Shown piece by piece: positions 1-11,300 of a stretch of 64,000 nt of DNA. Every line of letters starts with the position of its first letter. Positions within the stretch are counted from its first letter, which is position 1. Source of the stretch: Stomorhina lunata. Taxonomy: Eukaryota; Arthropoda; Insecta; Diptera; Rhiniidae. The DNA lies in assembly GCA_933228675.1 (NCBI GenBank), contig OW121743.1, positions 81,481,863 through 81,545,862 on the forward strand, given 5' to 3'. A model generated the notes under the pieces. That model saw only the letters and a list, made by a program, of their open reading frames with translations, ran no database searches and was not told where the DNA came from. The position numbers were made by a program, and so were the translations under genes.

Positions 1-1737
1 TGAAGCAACTTCACTGTTTTAAAAATAGACATGACAATGTTGAATAATATAATATAAAGCTTTATCTTTTTCTCTAACCACTCTACTATCTATCTATCTA
101 TCTACCCAATTCGTATACGAGTATACAATATGTATTGCCTGCGTGTTACTTCTCTTTAAAAATAGGCTTTTGTAATAACAGTCAGGCAGCACTAAAATCC
201 CTATCTAATGTCTTCACGACAACTGTTCCTACTCGTAAATGACGGCCATTTCTTCATCAGCTGGTAAACTTTTCTGGGTACCTGTTTGCCAAATTTGTTG
301 TTCCCCTCATTCAGGAGGATGCGTGCTTGTATATAGTTCAATCAGTCTGCACTTTATAGGTCCGCACAGATCTGTGGCCCAGAACCACAGAATCAACATG
401 TTATATTTCAAAACAAACAGGGACCACTTATAATAAGCGACAATTTAATTTCAATCCTCACAGGATACTGTGCTTTTAGGTTGCATGCTGGAAGACTTAA
501 CCTTCTAAGTAACGACTACTTTACGAGTTGCCATAATGTTGAGGGTATTGATTGTCAATCTTTAGCGGATCATCTCAGCAACTCTTTTTCTATACAATTT
601 ATCTAATCTTTTAAACAAAAAGGTTCGTAAAAAAACCTCATTTATTATAAAATCTGGGGGCACTCACGGGAGGTTGGTTTAATCATTATACTTTAGAAAT
701 AACTCCTTTTCTATCCCTTAAAAGTACCACAACGGGACCTTATGTAGAATGCAAGTAAAGTTGACTCGGTTGTCAGCCACCTGCTTAACCTAACCTAACG
801 CAATTAGAAAAAAAAAATTAACATTCGAATTGAGCCATTCAAATTACTTTTTAACATATAGAGCTTGTAATTTGCACCAGAATTTCGTACCAAGCTTTTT
901 CACCCCGTTCGTTCTATTCTGCTGAATAAGTGTGTGTGTGTATATTTTTCAACTTGCCTTTGTTCTTCTGTATTCTATACAATATTTTTAATATGTTTGT
1001 TCTCATTTCCCCATTTATTTGTGCTCAATTCTGTTTTGAAATATAGAAAATCATTCAGATCCCATCGTATGAATGACTTAACAACACACACTGCATTTGT
1101 TATATTTTTCGCTGTTTTTTTTTACATTTCATTTGAATTTTTTATTCTTCGTTATGACATTTCTTCCGTTTTATTTTGTTCTGTTCTCTGAAAAACTGCA
1201 GTTAAAATGTATTTCAAAATACGTTTTTCTTTCTGTATACTCTAAACATTTTTGTTTTATATTGAAAATTTGTTCTTTTTGTTCGGTTTTTTTTAGTTAG
1301 AGGTTTAAAAATTATATTTTTTTTTTCGCTTTTTTAATGATGTAATAAATAAAGATGATGTAATGAAGTAGGGTGACAAAAAATTTGTTGTCAGGATATA
1401 ATTTTGCTTAATATTAAAAAAAAATACCCAGTTGGTGTAGTATATTTATTACTCATTAGTGAATGACTCAGTAGTATTTTTAATTTTTTTAGGATATTGA
1501 GATATTTTTAACATTTAAAAATTTCAATTGACCTTGATCTGATATAAGCAATAGTTTTTTCTAATTACTATTTAATGTACTATTTTTTGTTAAATATTGT
1601 TACGTACATACGTAAGTATATCCTCAGGTTAAGGATTATGAGATAGGTTTGTTATCTTTACGTGCATAATGGCAGTAATACATACTTTTGAGTTACCAGA
1701 TTGTAAATTTTTTGTTCCTGTAAAAAATACAGGGTAG
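1..1737. other. AT-rich stretch without a recognisable gene
   Basis: No open reading frame here shows a recognisable protein family; the short frames are T-rich chance frames. A CTAT tetranucleotide microsatellite lies at about 86-104. Between 900 and 1600 the DNA is mostly poly-T and poly-A tracts. I see no transposon ends or RNA gene. Confidence 0.7.
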
Positions 1738-2012
1738 CGCAGAACTTTCTTCATACTGTTAGTAGCCTATAGGCTTCAATTCTTGTACAAGCTTAAACTA
1801 ATACGCAAACATGTGCAAATGGCCAAAATCCTATGGACGGACCCTCAATAGCCCCAATTGAGGCAAATGTCTTCTTGTTGATGGTACTATCGTGTACACT
1901 ATACGGAACACGTTGGATAATTTCTTTCGTGTGGACTGTACGTGGTCTTCCGTTACATGAAAGGTGTCTTACTGTACCATGATTTACTGTAGCTGCTTAC
2001 ATTAAAAAACGA
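1738..2012 (-). mobile_element. Degenerate Tc1/mariner transposase fragment
   Basis: On the minus strand the translation starts with a GRPRTVHTKEIIQRV-like linker between DNA-binding subdomains and, after a frame change, reads FKLVQELKP. The same phrase (IQLVQELKP) occurs in the mariner at 36179-37480, so this is probably the N-terminal half of a related transposase. The frame is broken by stops and frame changes. No inverted repeats were located, so the ends are approximate. Confidence 0.55.
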
Positions 2013-2179
2013 CGATTGGAAAACAAAATTTTCAATTGATAGAATGGCCATTGTGAAAGACTTGGCTCAGGCAGTAAGTAACACCCTCAACAAACATTTG
2101 CAACCTTTGTGATAGTGCAAATGCGGAATGGAATCGAATTTTAAAAACGTTATCTAAAATGGTTTTGTTTTTATTGATG

Positions 2180-2830
2180 AAGAAAGTCAGTGGTGTTAAC
2201 ATGCACTCACTTCTGCTCGTCCTCCTAGGCCAGATGGCATTTAGCAATGCTCTTTCATCAACCTTTCTGGCGAATTTCTTATGTAACGCCAATTCTCAAA
2301 CAGGGTGAGGTTAATACATCAAAAATACGTAAAATTACAGTACAATACCAATATGTTCGGCACTTCTTGAATTAATGAAAACTATGGTCAATTGCCATCT
2401 GGCAAGTGTACTACACTTCTATTGGAAAATCATTGCAGTTTATTAACCGTTTTGGCCAATGTAAAGTTGGTGACTTGATATTTCCAAGACGTTTGATAGA
2501 GTGTGACATGGTGCACTTATGTATATCAAAACTTATTGCTTTTCATATCAGTAATAAATTTTTTAGGTTTACATCAAGCTTTCAAAGAGATCGCACTATA
2601 AGAGTTCTAATAAATGGAATAAAATCTAAGGAGTTAAAGATTAATATGAGGGTTCCCCAAGGCTTTGTTCTTTTTCCTATATTTATTTTTGCTCATAGAT
2701 ATTGAGGATAATAGGCGGAATATAAATGATACGCTTAATTTGGGCATATATTCAGTCTCTAAACAATTTTGCTCCATCTAATACTGTGGGTCATACAAAT
2801 ATTTGTGAATCAGAAACTCTATATAGCGAT
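2180..2830 (+). mobile_element. LINE reverse transcriptase fragment (jockey/CR1-like group)
   Basis: Broken frames resemble a non-LTR reverse transcriptase: a FLANFLCN-like start, a DISKTFDRVWH catalytic-type segment near 2485-2515, FQRDRTIRVLINGIKS near 2580, and the palm motif MRVPQGFVLFP in the frame 2406-2705. The next block (RRNINDTLNLGIYSVSK) matches the part after the YADD box in this group. Similar protein pieces occur at 15900-16085 and, inverted, at 57310-58190, so I treat the three as one LINE group. Many frameshifts and stops make it a dead fragment. The clade is inferred from motifs, not from a tree. Confidence 0.7.
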
Positions 2831-2874
2831 ATTCATTGAACTCAATACATTTTTAGGTGTATTTAGGTGCATTC

Positions 2875-3345
2875 TGTTATCCTTGACTCCCAGTGAAGCA
2901 TAGGGCCTCAACCACCTTTTTATATCGAACTCTATTGCGAGATGTTAGGCATACGTCATTCCATGAATAGTTTGCTGCTTTCAACTCCGCATCAATTGAC
3001 TTTCTTCACGTTCTACCAGGTGCTCCAACACAACGGCCGCTTCCCTGTGGATTCTAACGAAGCACTTGTCGAGCAATGTTGGTATTTGGCCGTTGACATA
3101 CCTCTACAGGCCACCATATATTAAGTAATTGCCCCAAGCATTTGTTTGCTAAGATTTATTGATACACGATTCAATATCCCCGTCCACGACCCCTTTTTTA
3201 GGTACCAACTACACACATCAAAAAACCTCGTTATTCACATTGATGTGTATCGAAGGGTTTGGGGCATAGCCTCCAGTCATAATCTCTTTGTCTTGGAAAT
3301 ATTGATTTCCAGCCCAGCTGCCCGAGATTCAAGAGCGAAGATTTT
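2875..3345 (-). mobile_element. RTE-like LINE, 3' fragment
   Basis: This is the reverse complement of the 3' end of the LINE seen complete to its tail at 9700-10425. Reading on the minus strand, the conserved C-terminal block (WNPQG, then a TWRR-like part) is followed by the terminal CCCAGTGGAGCATAGGG-like tail read in reverse at 2880-2910. It has several indels and carries no complete domain. Internal deletions join the NYLG-type block to the C-terminal block. Confidence 0.75.
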
Positions 3346-3735
3346 CTAATTTTTCGAAATTTTGTTTTTGAGTCGTAAGCCCCATTTTCATAGACCGAGT
3401 CACATATAGTAGGTTGTTGAATTTACACAGATCAGGGCGGTTACTTCGTATCTCGCTTCGAAAGAAAATATTGAAACAATACTTTAAGCACACAAATGCG
3501 AACAACTTTGTTCTTGAATCTTCATACGGATTAACCCCCCTGGGGGTTTTAAGAATAGCCTGACTGACTGGCTATCAACTGAAACAATCTGGTAGCCCTG
3601 TACAAATATAAGCATGTCGCGCTGGTCGGGTAATAATGACAGATACTAAATGTCAACTATTATTCACAACAACAACGTTATAGCGGGATTTCGTGATTAG
3701 ATAGTTTTTTTTTCACAAGAAAAAGAAAAGACTAA
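3346..3735. other. Spacer without gene
   Basis: No coding frame or repeat end is recognisable. A short GC palindrome (AACCCCCCTGGGGGTT) sits near 3533-3549. The 3-bp TAA at 3733-3735 is the left target duplication of the next element. Confidence 0.6.
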
Positions 3736-5594
3736 TAGCCAATTTTCACGATGCGACATGTCCCCTGAAACATTTTGACGTTTTCTTTTGGTGTCCCTTC
3801 GTGTTTCAAGATGCGTTTACATTATACTTTTTTTGTTGAAACAATGAGGGGACATTTTGACGTTTAATTGTCTATTGCAGTAGTGCCAGATGAATATATT
3901 TTTCACCGACACTCGGATGTGATCGCTAAAGTGGGGATACATTTTTTTTCAGAATTCGCTAATGAATAATATATAATTAATTTTTAATTGTAATTTTTTT
4001 ATAGAATATTATTTTAATTTAATGAATTAACCATATGATAGAAAAAAAATATTGTATGACATTTAAAAAATAGGTAACCCTGGGCTATTGTTTTTTACTT
4101 GCTTACGCTCCAAATTGAATTCAATTACTGAAGAGATAATAAAAAAAGTAAAGATATCAGATTTAAATAATGATGAATATTTTGAAGAAATTTTGGATCT
4201 TATTGAGCCAAATAATATCCCAAATAAAAAAATTAAAAAGGAATGACTTAAACCATGAAGGTTAGAGCGAAATCAACACAGGATATTCTTGTTTTTTGAT
4301 AAAAGAGCTATCTTTAGACTCTTCGTCTTTTTTAATTATTTATGAATGGATGCAAATATTTTTATAACTCATTCACATTGAGCTCGAAAACTAGTTAGAT
4401 TTCACCTTAAAACAATATTGAAAACTTTAGTTTTCAATGAAAGCTATTAAAATACCGATACAACACTGAGTTCATACCAATTATTACAACTCTATGTAAG
4501 AAAAATGAAAATATTAAAAATAAATCAGTTTAAAATAAAATATAAAAAAACAATCATTTTAATTTTTAAAAATTTCTGGAAAAACATTATGAAGTGATGA
4601 AAAAGTGATTATTTTATTGTTTTTTGATGCAATTTAATGTTCAAAAATATTTTATGTTCGGTATTTAAAACTAATCGCGATTAATAAATAAATTTCTCCC
4701 GAAAACTTATGAAATGCCAAATTTCCATAATGTGAATGGTAAAGTTTTCGATGGTGTTTTCATTTCCGAAAATACCTAAAAACTTATAGTGTGAATGGAA
4801 TATTAAATACATTCTAAAGAAAATTTAAAAAGACATCGTCAGCTGCTTTTTCAATATTTCTTTTAGTTCAAAGTTTGTTTTTGTTTCTAATGTCAAATTA
4901 TTGTTGTTATTCCGAATTATCCAATTGTTTTTGTTAATTTTGGCATTAAAAACTATATTTCCAACAATGAAATCTATGTTGTTTTTGGCTTATTGTATTT
5001 GTTGTAGCTATGCATTAACCTGTATATATGAGCCTTAAACCAAGGCTCATATATACAGGTTAACGCATGGCTACAACAAATACAACAAGCCAAAAACAAC
5101 ATAGATTTTGTTGTTGGATAATAAGTTTTTTAATGCCAAAATTTAAAACAACAATTCGACAATTCAGAATTACAACAATAATTTGACAATAAATAGAAAA
5201 CTTAAAAAAATTTTGAACTAGAACAAATTTTGAAAAACAACTGAAATGTTCACAAAATATTTTTTTAATTCTGATTCTTTTGTTTTATGTTTTATTTTCG
5301 TTTTTTTTTTATTGTTTTGTTTACTGTTTTAGTAATTTTCTTATTGTATTATTTCATTACACATTATTACCATCCCCATAATTGTTTGTGGTAGAAATTT
5401 TGTAAGACTGGTAGCACTGTTCGTATATCAATAACATGATTACGAAAGAGAAGAAAAAGAAACGTCAATTTGTCCCATGAAAACTCGTTTCGTGGGTCTT
5501 TGCTACCCCCACAGGCAACACTCTTCCCCTGACCAACAAGCTCTTGTTTCGTGCAACATTTTCAGGGGACATGTCGCCTCGTGAGAATGGGCTA
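3736..5594. mobile_element. Non-autonomous DNA element with long TIRs and TAA duplication (PIF/Harbinger-like)
   Basis: The left end (TAGCCAATTTTCACGATGCG) and the reverse complement of the right end (TAGCCCATTCTCACGAGGCG) match, and both continue into CGACATGTCCCCTGAAA. Similarity continues weakly for about 150 bp, including a shared GGGACA...TTGACGTTT block. The element is flanked by TAA on both sides (3733-3735, 5595-5597), the 3-bp duplication type of PIF/Harbinger. It encodes no transposase. A short open stretch at about 4090-4245 (EEIIKKVKISDLNNDEYFEE) may be a coding remnant. Superfamily assignment rests on the TSD length and is tentative. Confidence 0.7.
4838..5240. repeat. Large inverted repeat (fold-back core) inside the PIF-like element
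   Basis: Two arms of about 190 bp face each other across a 6-7-bp spacer at 5035-5041. The innermost 18-19 bp (AACCTGTATATATGAGCC and its complement) are perfect. The next 60 bp differ at about five places and the outer part is more diverged, with indels. RNA or single-stranded DNA from here would form a long hairpin. It may be a separate fold-back element nested in the larger one. Confidence 0.85.
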
Positions 5595-7304
5595 TAAATT
5601 AAAGACTTGGGAAAATGTTAATAAATATAAGCAATACATAAATCAAGAAATTTCTCTGTTTTTTTTTACTACGTTTTACTTAACGGTGAGTATGAATTTG
5701 TTTAAATAAAAGAAAATGTATTTATTCTACCAGAGGAAAGTTGTATTCACAAACAACAAGTAAAAAAAGTATTACGAGCCGGTCGAGACCGACCACTTGA
5801 TACACTTTATCATGTAAACCGTTTGTCGACTTATTTGTAGGTGTTATTTTTAATACTTATTAAGACACATTTTTGTGTTTTTTTTTTATATTGGTTGCTT
5901 TAGGGTTACTGGGGTCAAATATAGAACGAATATGTCTTTTTTACAGGGAGGCTATGCCAATTTGATTATACGACATTATTCAAAATGTGGATTTTCTATG
6001 CCTCACAATTATTATAGTATAGGGTATACAAAGAGAGTAAAAAGAAGATGAGACAATGAAAACTAGTGAAAGAAGATGAAAGTGGTGAAGAGGGAACAAT
6101 GTTAAATAAGCACTAGATCTATTTTATTCAATTAAAAGATTGATTGAGAAATGATTAATGTAAATTAATAAAAAGAAAATAAGATCAAGGTTATTAAACT
6201 TATGAGTAAATATGTATGTATAATTTTCATAAATATTTACATAGGTTGATTATAATACATATGTATTTTAGAGGAACTAAGGCTAATAATTGTGAGTGAT
6301 AAATTGAGATCAGGGTTAGGGTGTGAACTGTTTGAAAACTGCAAATTTATCCTTTAGAGTGACGTCACCTACAGTGCACTTAACTTAAGTAGATTTTCTT
6401 TTGGTTTTTATCTAGTTTATATAGATTTTCTTGGAAAAATATAAACACATTCATACATATGTACTTATATTTTTATGTAGAATTTATTTTGGTTGAGTCA
6501 CATTTTTTTCTCTTCATCATAAAAATTTATTTACATGAAATTCCTCATTATACTTTTATATTATTGTACATACATACAAACATATAAACATGTGTAAAAA
6601 AACTGCTTACCAACACAAATTTTTTATTATTGAATTATTAACAAAATACAAAAAAAAGTAAAACGGAAGAAAATACAATAAAATCATCAGCACACATACA
6701 TACAAACAAGCATGTAGTGTGTAGTTTTTTAAGTTTCCTCTTTTTGATGTCCCCATCATCTCTTTGTGCTCTTTATCATTACCTACATTTGACTATTTTA
6801 ATAAAAAAATCTCTTTGTCATTTTTTTTTTTTTTTTGTAAAATTGTAGCCACTCTCACTCTCGCTCTCTCCTCATAATGAATACCATAAAGTTATTCCTT
6901 TTCTTATTTATCACTATCATAGTTTTCTTTTAATTCATTATTACACTAGAACAAAATGAGAAAATGTCATTTAGAATCCTAGAAGTTATGTATAGGAAAG
7001 TGATTTCTTTTGGTTTTAATGACCTTTTTAAAATCTCTGTAATTTTGTCTATTTATTCAAAAATAGATACATTTTTATAACTTTTGCCACTAAAGGTAGT
7101 TTGTTCAGATGTTTGTAATTTTTAAGATAAATTAATAAAATTGGGATGATTTAAATTCTTTTAAGACCAAATCGAATCATTATTTCGGTGTAAAAGATAC
7201 TTCACTCCAGCTGATCTCCTTAATATTTACACCACTTACTGTGAGCGTCACAAACAGGCCTGTCAGATTCGCCGTATTTTGTGCTACCAGATGTCTAGAA
7301 ATTA
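5595..7304. other. AT-rich spacer with one dispersed-repeat remnant
   Basis: At about 5753-6030 lies a reversed remnant of the dispersed repeat called family A here. It begins with the ACAAGTAA end and the GCCGGTCGAGACCGACC self-complementary motif, and has a GGGTATAC-like end near 6018. The rest (6040-7304) is AT-rich with CATA-type microsatellites near 6430 and 6570 and a CT-rich tract near 6850. No gene was seen. Confidence 0.55.
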
Positions 7305-7403
7305 TAGCCTTTACCACCATAGGTGAAAAGGGTATATTGGGTTTGTATTAAATGGAATACAGCCCAACTTTAAGTTACAATGTCCGGCTGGCTGGCTGGA
7401 ATC

Positions 7404-8404
7404 TAGGGTTTGCAGTTCGGTTTTAACCGAAACCGAAACCTCGGTTTTTTATACCTTAAAACCGAAACAGAAAACCGGTTTTTGTTGGTATTATTCAGAA
7501 ATATCATTAGCTTATCATAAATTTGTGCATAATCTGTCTATTTAATGGAGCAGAAGAATGAAACAAGCAAAAGGTGTTTACAATGGACGAATGGACAGGT
7601 GTAAGGGGAAGACGGTATATGAACGTAAATATTCACGATTCTCATGGTAAATTTTATAACCTGGGCCGTATTTTAGGAACGTGTAATTTCAAGCAAACTC
7701 AAGAAACCATTAGACAAAGGCTAATGGAGTTTAATATTTCACTTGATACAAACATCGTAGCATGTACCATAGAAGGAGCAGCAGCCAATATCAAATTTGT
7801 ATCTGAAAATCAATTTTGAAGACGGTGACTATGAAACTTTGACTCATTTAAAACCGATTGCCCATATACATTTGAACCTAGAGGCTGTAAGAAAAACTGC
7901 TCGGTATTTCAAAAATTCGTCAGTTCGTTATAGCATTTTACAAACAAGCCTTAAAAAGCATCATAATCGTTAATTAAGTTTACTCTTAGATTTCTACTTC
8001 TAAAACAAAGTATTTATTATAGTTTAGAAATGCTGTCGACCTTAGATTTGCTTCATTCTATTGACTTTGAAATTGTAAATTCTTTAAAATCGTTGCTATT
8101 TGTAAAAATTGCTATTGAAGCAATTTGTCGCTCGATTATTTATGCTCCAAAAGAAAAAAATACTTATTTAAGAAATCCCTCATATTTAAAAAAATATTTT
8201 CCTGAATTTTAGTATCAAATTATAATTGAGCTTTAATAAATATATCTTATACTTGGTTTTAACAAAATAATCTAAATTTCAATACAAATTTAAATCAAAA
8301 TAGTTTTATTTAAAAAACCGAAAACCGAACCGAAACCGGCCGGTTTTGGGTGTTTTAAAACCGAAACCGCGGTTTCTCATTTTCACGGTTTTTTGCAAAC
8401 CCTA
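7404..8404 (+). mobile_element. hAT-superfamily transposon, internally deleted
   Basis: The element begins TAGGGTTTGCA and ends TGCAAACCCTA, an 11-bp perfect terminal inverted repeat. It is flanked on both sides by the identical 8-bp CTGGAATC (7396-7403 and 8405-8412), the duplication length of hAT elements. Both subterminal zones are packed with AACCGAAACC/CGGTTTT repeats in opposite orientation (7415-7480 and 8318-8395), as expected for transposase-binding arrays. At 1001 bp it is shorter than autonomous hATs and keeps only pieces of the transposase. Confidence 0.92.
7574..8212 (+). pseudogene. hAT transposase remnant
   Basis: The open frame 7574-7819 (81 aa) starts MFTMDEWTGVRGRRYMNVNI and continues with NLGRILGTCNF and IVACTIEGAAANIKF. 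This matches the first part of the hAT RNase-H-like catalytic domain (a T-DEW-S...RY-N...H block, then a DGAA-type second-Asp region, here EGAA). A second piece at 8030-8212 (60 aa) resembles the C-terminal dimerisation region. The middle is missing and the two pieces are separated by stops, so no active enzyme can be made. The Asp normally found in the DGAA-type block appears to be Glu. Confidence 0.8.
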
Positions 8405-8566
8405 CTGGAATCCATATAGGCTCAATTTATTTGTATTTAGATCACATCCATTTGTGGTCAGGTCAATTGGCCAATGAACCTAACAACACAGAACGTACGG
8501 TATGCATGTCAGATTTATTTCCTAAGAAAGCTTTTTCCTATCATTTGCAATATAGAAACATTTTAA

Positions 8567-8607
8567 TGTAATGTCCACAGGACGAGGGACCACCTGTGGA
8601 CATTACA
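8567..8607. repeat. Perfect 15-bp hairpin
   Basis: TGTAATGTCCACAGG at 8567-8581 is followed after 11 nt by its exact reverse complement at 8593-8607. No T-run or A-tail makes it a terminator or a SINE. It belongs to a group of snap-back hairpins discussed in the findings. Confidence 0.9.
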
Positions 8608-8799
8608 CAACATATTTTGCTAGTTCCAACGCAATACATGGCATTAGCAAAGGTCATCCCCTGAGCGCTATGTTATGTTAAACAGGTGGCGTCACTTGGG
8701 TCCTAGAGAGTGGTCCCTTTGTGTTAAATTCTTGACTACCTAAGCAACAAAGGCTCCGTTAGAGCCAGCCAGATGCAACAATGAATAAGCCTATTTTGC

Positions 8800-10425
8800 G
8801 AATATTAAAGTTCGAAAAGGTATACTAGTCAAAATACCAAAAAAGGGTGATTCCAAAGACTGCAATAACTACAGGGATATTACAATCAATCTTGTGTTGA
8901 CCTAATCAACACAGTAAGAATAATTCTAGAGCAATGTAATGAATTCCATAGCCCCATTTACCTAACGTTTATCGACTTTATGAAGGCCTACGACAGTGTC
9001 AATAGGAACTATCTATGAAGAATTTTAGAAAATCATAACAATAAATGTCGGGTCCTACACAAAGGTAAATTGTCTAATTCGTTCGAAGTAACTACTGGAG
9101 TAAGACAACTAATAAATTCCTATACTTTTATCCTTGTCATCGGCAATTTAATGCCCACGGCACTGAATGGTAGACGCGGAATCTAATGGACACCCTTTAT
9201 ACAACTCGAGGACTTGGAATACGCTGATGACGTATGTCTTCTAAGACAAAGCTCAGGAAACCTTGAAGAAAACACTAACGCTATCATTGTTAAATCTCGG
9301 GAAGCGGGGCTGGAAATATTTCCAAGACAAAGATTATGTCTGGAGGCTGTGGCGCAAAACCCGTCGACACATCAATGTATATAACGAGGTTATTGAATGT
9401 GTAGGTACCTTTAATTATCTTGGTAGTATTGAATGTGTTGGTACTTTTAATTATCTTGGAGGTTTGGTATATACAAAAGGTGGCGACAACGAGGCTTTCG
9501 ATAGTGTCAATAGGAGCTATCTATGGAGAATTTTAGAAAATTATCCTCGTCATCGACAAGATGCGTACGGTTGTGAATGGGTAGACACGGTTTCCAATGA
9601 ACATTCTTTAAACAACTCGAGGACTTGCAATATCCTGATGACGTATACCTTCTAAACCAAAGCTTAGGTCACCTTCAAAAAAATACTAATGCTATCACTG
9701 TTGAATCTCGGACATCTGGACTATAAATCAATATTTCCAAGATAAAGGTTTTGCCTGGAGGCTACGGTGCATACCCGTCGACAAACATCAATGTGGATTA
9801 CGAGGTTATTGGATGTGAAGGTACCTTTAATTATCTTGGCAGTTTGGTATCTACAGAAGGTGGCGCCGTCGAGGATATTGAATCGCGTATTAATAAGGCA
9901 AAATCTGCATTCGGCATTCTCCGAGCTATTTGGAAATCTCGGCAAATATCAACAACAACTAAGTTACGAGTATACAACTCGAATGCTAAGTCCATCTTGT
10001 ATTACGGTTGCGAAACTTGGAAACGCACAAATGCCATCGATAAGCGCCTACAAACAAATGCTTGCTGCTAATTCTTAATATATGGTGGCCGAACCGCATA
10101 GGAAATAAAGATCACCTAAATGGGACACACCAAATCCCTGCTTCTATAGAGGTATGTCAACGGAAATGGCGGTGGATAGGCCACACACTTCGAAGGCCAA
10201 ATACCAACATTGCTCGACAAGCGCTTCGTTGGAATCCACAGGGAAGCGGCCATGTTGGTGCACCTGCTAGAACGTGGAGAAGGTCAATTAATGCGGAGTT
10301 GCAAGCAGCAAACTATTCATGGAATGACGTATGCCTAACAACAACATCTCGCAATAGAGTTTGTTATGAAAGGATGGTTGAGACCCTATGCTCCACTGGG
10401 AGTCAAGGATAACAAGAATAATATT
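8800..10425 (+). mobile_element. RTE-like LINE, ORF2 3' half with internal duplication
   Basis: From 8815 the frames read KGILVKIPKKGDSKDCNNY, then a catalytic-type segment FIDFMKAYDSVNRNYL, GVRQ, and a YADDVCLL box near 9215-9250. The sequence then repeats itself: ECVGTFNYLG occurs twice at 9395-9465, AFDSVNRSYLWRI returns at 9497, and a second YADD equivalent (YPDDVYLL) follows at about 9630. The frame 9751-10071 carries GGYGAYPSTNIN, NYLGSLVSTEGG and KSILYYGCETWKR; 10062-10412 carries WRWIGHTLRRPN, ALRWNPQG and ARTWRRS. The copy ends at the terminal CCACTGGGAGTCAAGGATAA. Stops and frameshifts make it inactive. RTE assignment is by resemblance to insect endonuclease-reverse transcriptases. 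Confidence 0.85.
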
Positions 10426-10960
10426 TGAGATCTCAGATAGATCGTGTGTGACAGTTTCTTCCTCAACTTCTATAGTAGTCTTTATTTTAAAGATTTAGTC
10501 TCCTAGCATTTAATCTTATTTATTTTATTAGTTGCGACGCAGTATTTAAGGACCCATGCTCCACTGGGAGTTAAGGATAACAGAAGAAGCGACGCAGTAG
10601 TGATACCAAGACTGCAGAACGCTGTCGTTAGTTGGCCAGGTTAGTCTTGAGACTGATCAGGTTGTTTCTGTGGTCCAATTGGTCTGTACTGACCTATATT
10701 GAAATAACTTAATAAGTCATTTAAGGGCTGGTAGCGGTATACTTATATATTGGTAAATGTGCTCTTGACTGAGGAAATACGCAATAATATTACCTGGTAC
10801 ATTATTGTGACTTTGTACCCAGAAGAATTCTATATTACAATGCTTTGCCATTTCATTTAACTGTGCCCGGTATTTGCTAGTAAGAACCGATATCGTAAAG
10901 ACGGTATACGGCTTGGCTATCAATACAGAAACACATATCTCTGTAGTATATTCTGCGGTA
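10426..10960 (-). mobile_element. LINE RNase H-domain remnant
   Basis: The minus-strand frame 10717-10923 contains SKYRAQLNEMAKHCNIEFFWVQSHNNVPGN followed by AYFLSQE. This resembles the end of a LINE RNase H domain (WVPGHSGIPGNE-AD-LA). The catalytic Asp of the ADxLA block is changed. Clades carrying RNase H include R1, LOA and I, so this differs from the RTE-like family. It is interrupted by the 44-bp insertion described next. Confidence 0.6.
10534..10599 (+). mobile_element. 44-bp LINE 3'-end insertion with 11-bp target duplication
   Basis: GCGACGCAGTA at 10534-10544 is repeated exactly at 10589-10599. Between them lie 44 bp whose 3' part (CCACTGGGAGTTAAGGATAA, then CAGAAGAA) is the terminal tail of the RTE-like LINE. 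This is the signature of target-primed reverse transcription with extreme 5' truncation. Confidence 0.9.
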
Positions 10961-10969
10961 GCTTAGGAA

Positions 10970-11300
10970 TTTTCTCGCGCTATAAATGGCTGTAATGAAA
11001 AAGCCCAGCACTTCCTCATTTTTTTTATTTAGATCTATCGGAGTTTATCCTCAGGAGACCATCTATAGAATCGATTGGAGTTTCAGAGATGTCCACATTA
11101 AAGAACATCGCTGGTACCTTAGCCATTTGCTCGCCCTATAAATAGCTGTAATTTCAACCTGTTGAATGCTGCAGAGTTATGGAAGCTTAAAGGATGAAAA
11201 AGCCCCCACTCACTTTTTAAAATTTGATCCATCCGTTTATATCTGCAGGAGCCCATCTATAGAATCGATTGGAAATTCAGAGAAGTAAAGAAGCAGTCCC
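10970..11300 (+). repeat. Two diverged direct repeats of about 110-150 bp
   Basis: The phrases CTATAAATGGCTGTAAT, AAAAAGCCC and CCATCTATAGAATCGATTGG occur in the same order near 10979-11080 and again near 11137-11270. The second copy has extra sequence between the first two phrases. No coding potential was recognised. Confidence 0.7.

Larger units (their letters stand above)
7305..8500 (+). repeat. Dispersed repeat family A, interrupted by a hAT element
   Basis: The left end has the CACCATAGGTGAAAAGGGTA palindrome-like start also seen at 45255 and 59655. It is followed by the CCGGCTGGCTGG stretch. The hAT at 7404-8404 splits this copy, and the repeat resumes with CTGGAATCC at 8405. The family is non-coding and common in higher-fly genomes as far as I can tell. 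I cannot name its superfamily. Confidence 0.6.

Noticed and set aside
2032..2292. 86-aa minus-strand frame as a gene
   Set aside because: It overlaps the plus-strand LINE fragment (FLANFLCN block) and has no family resemblance of its own.
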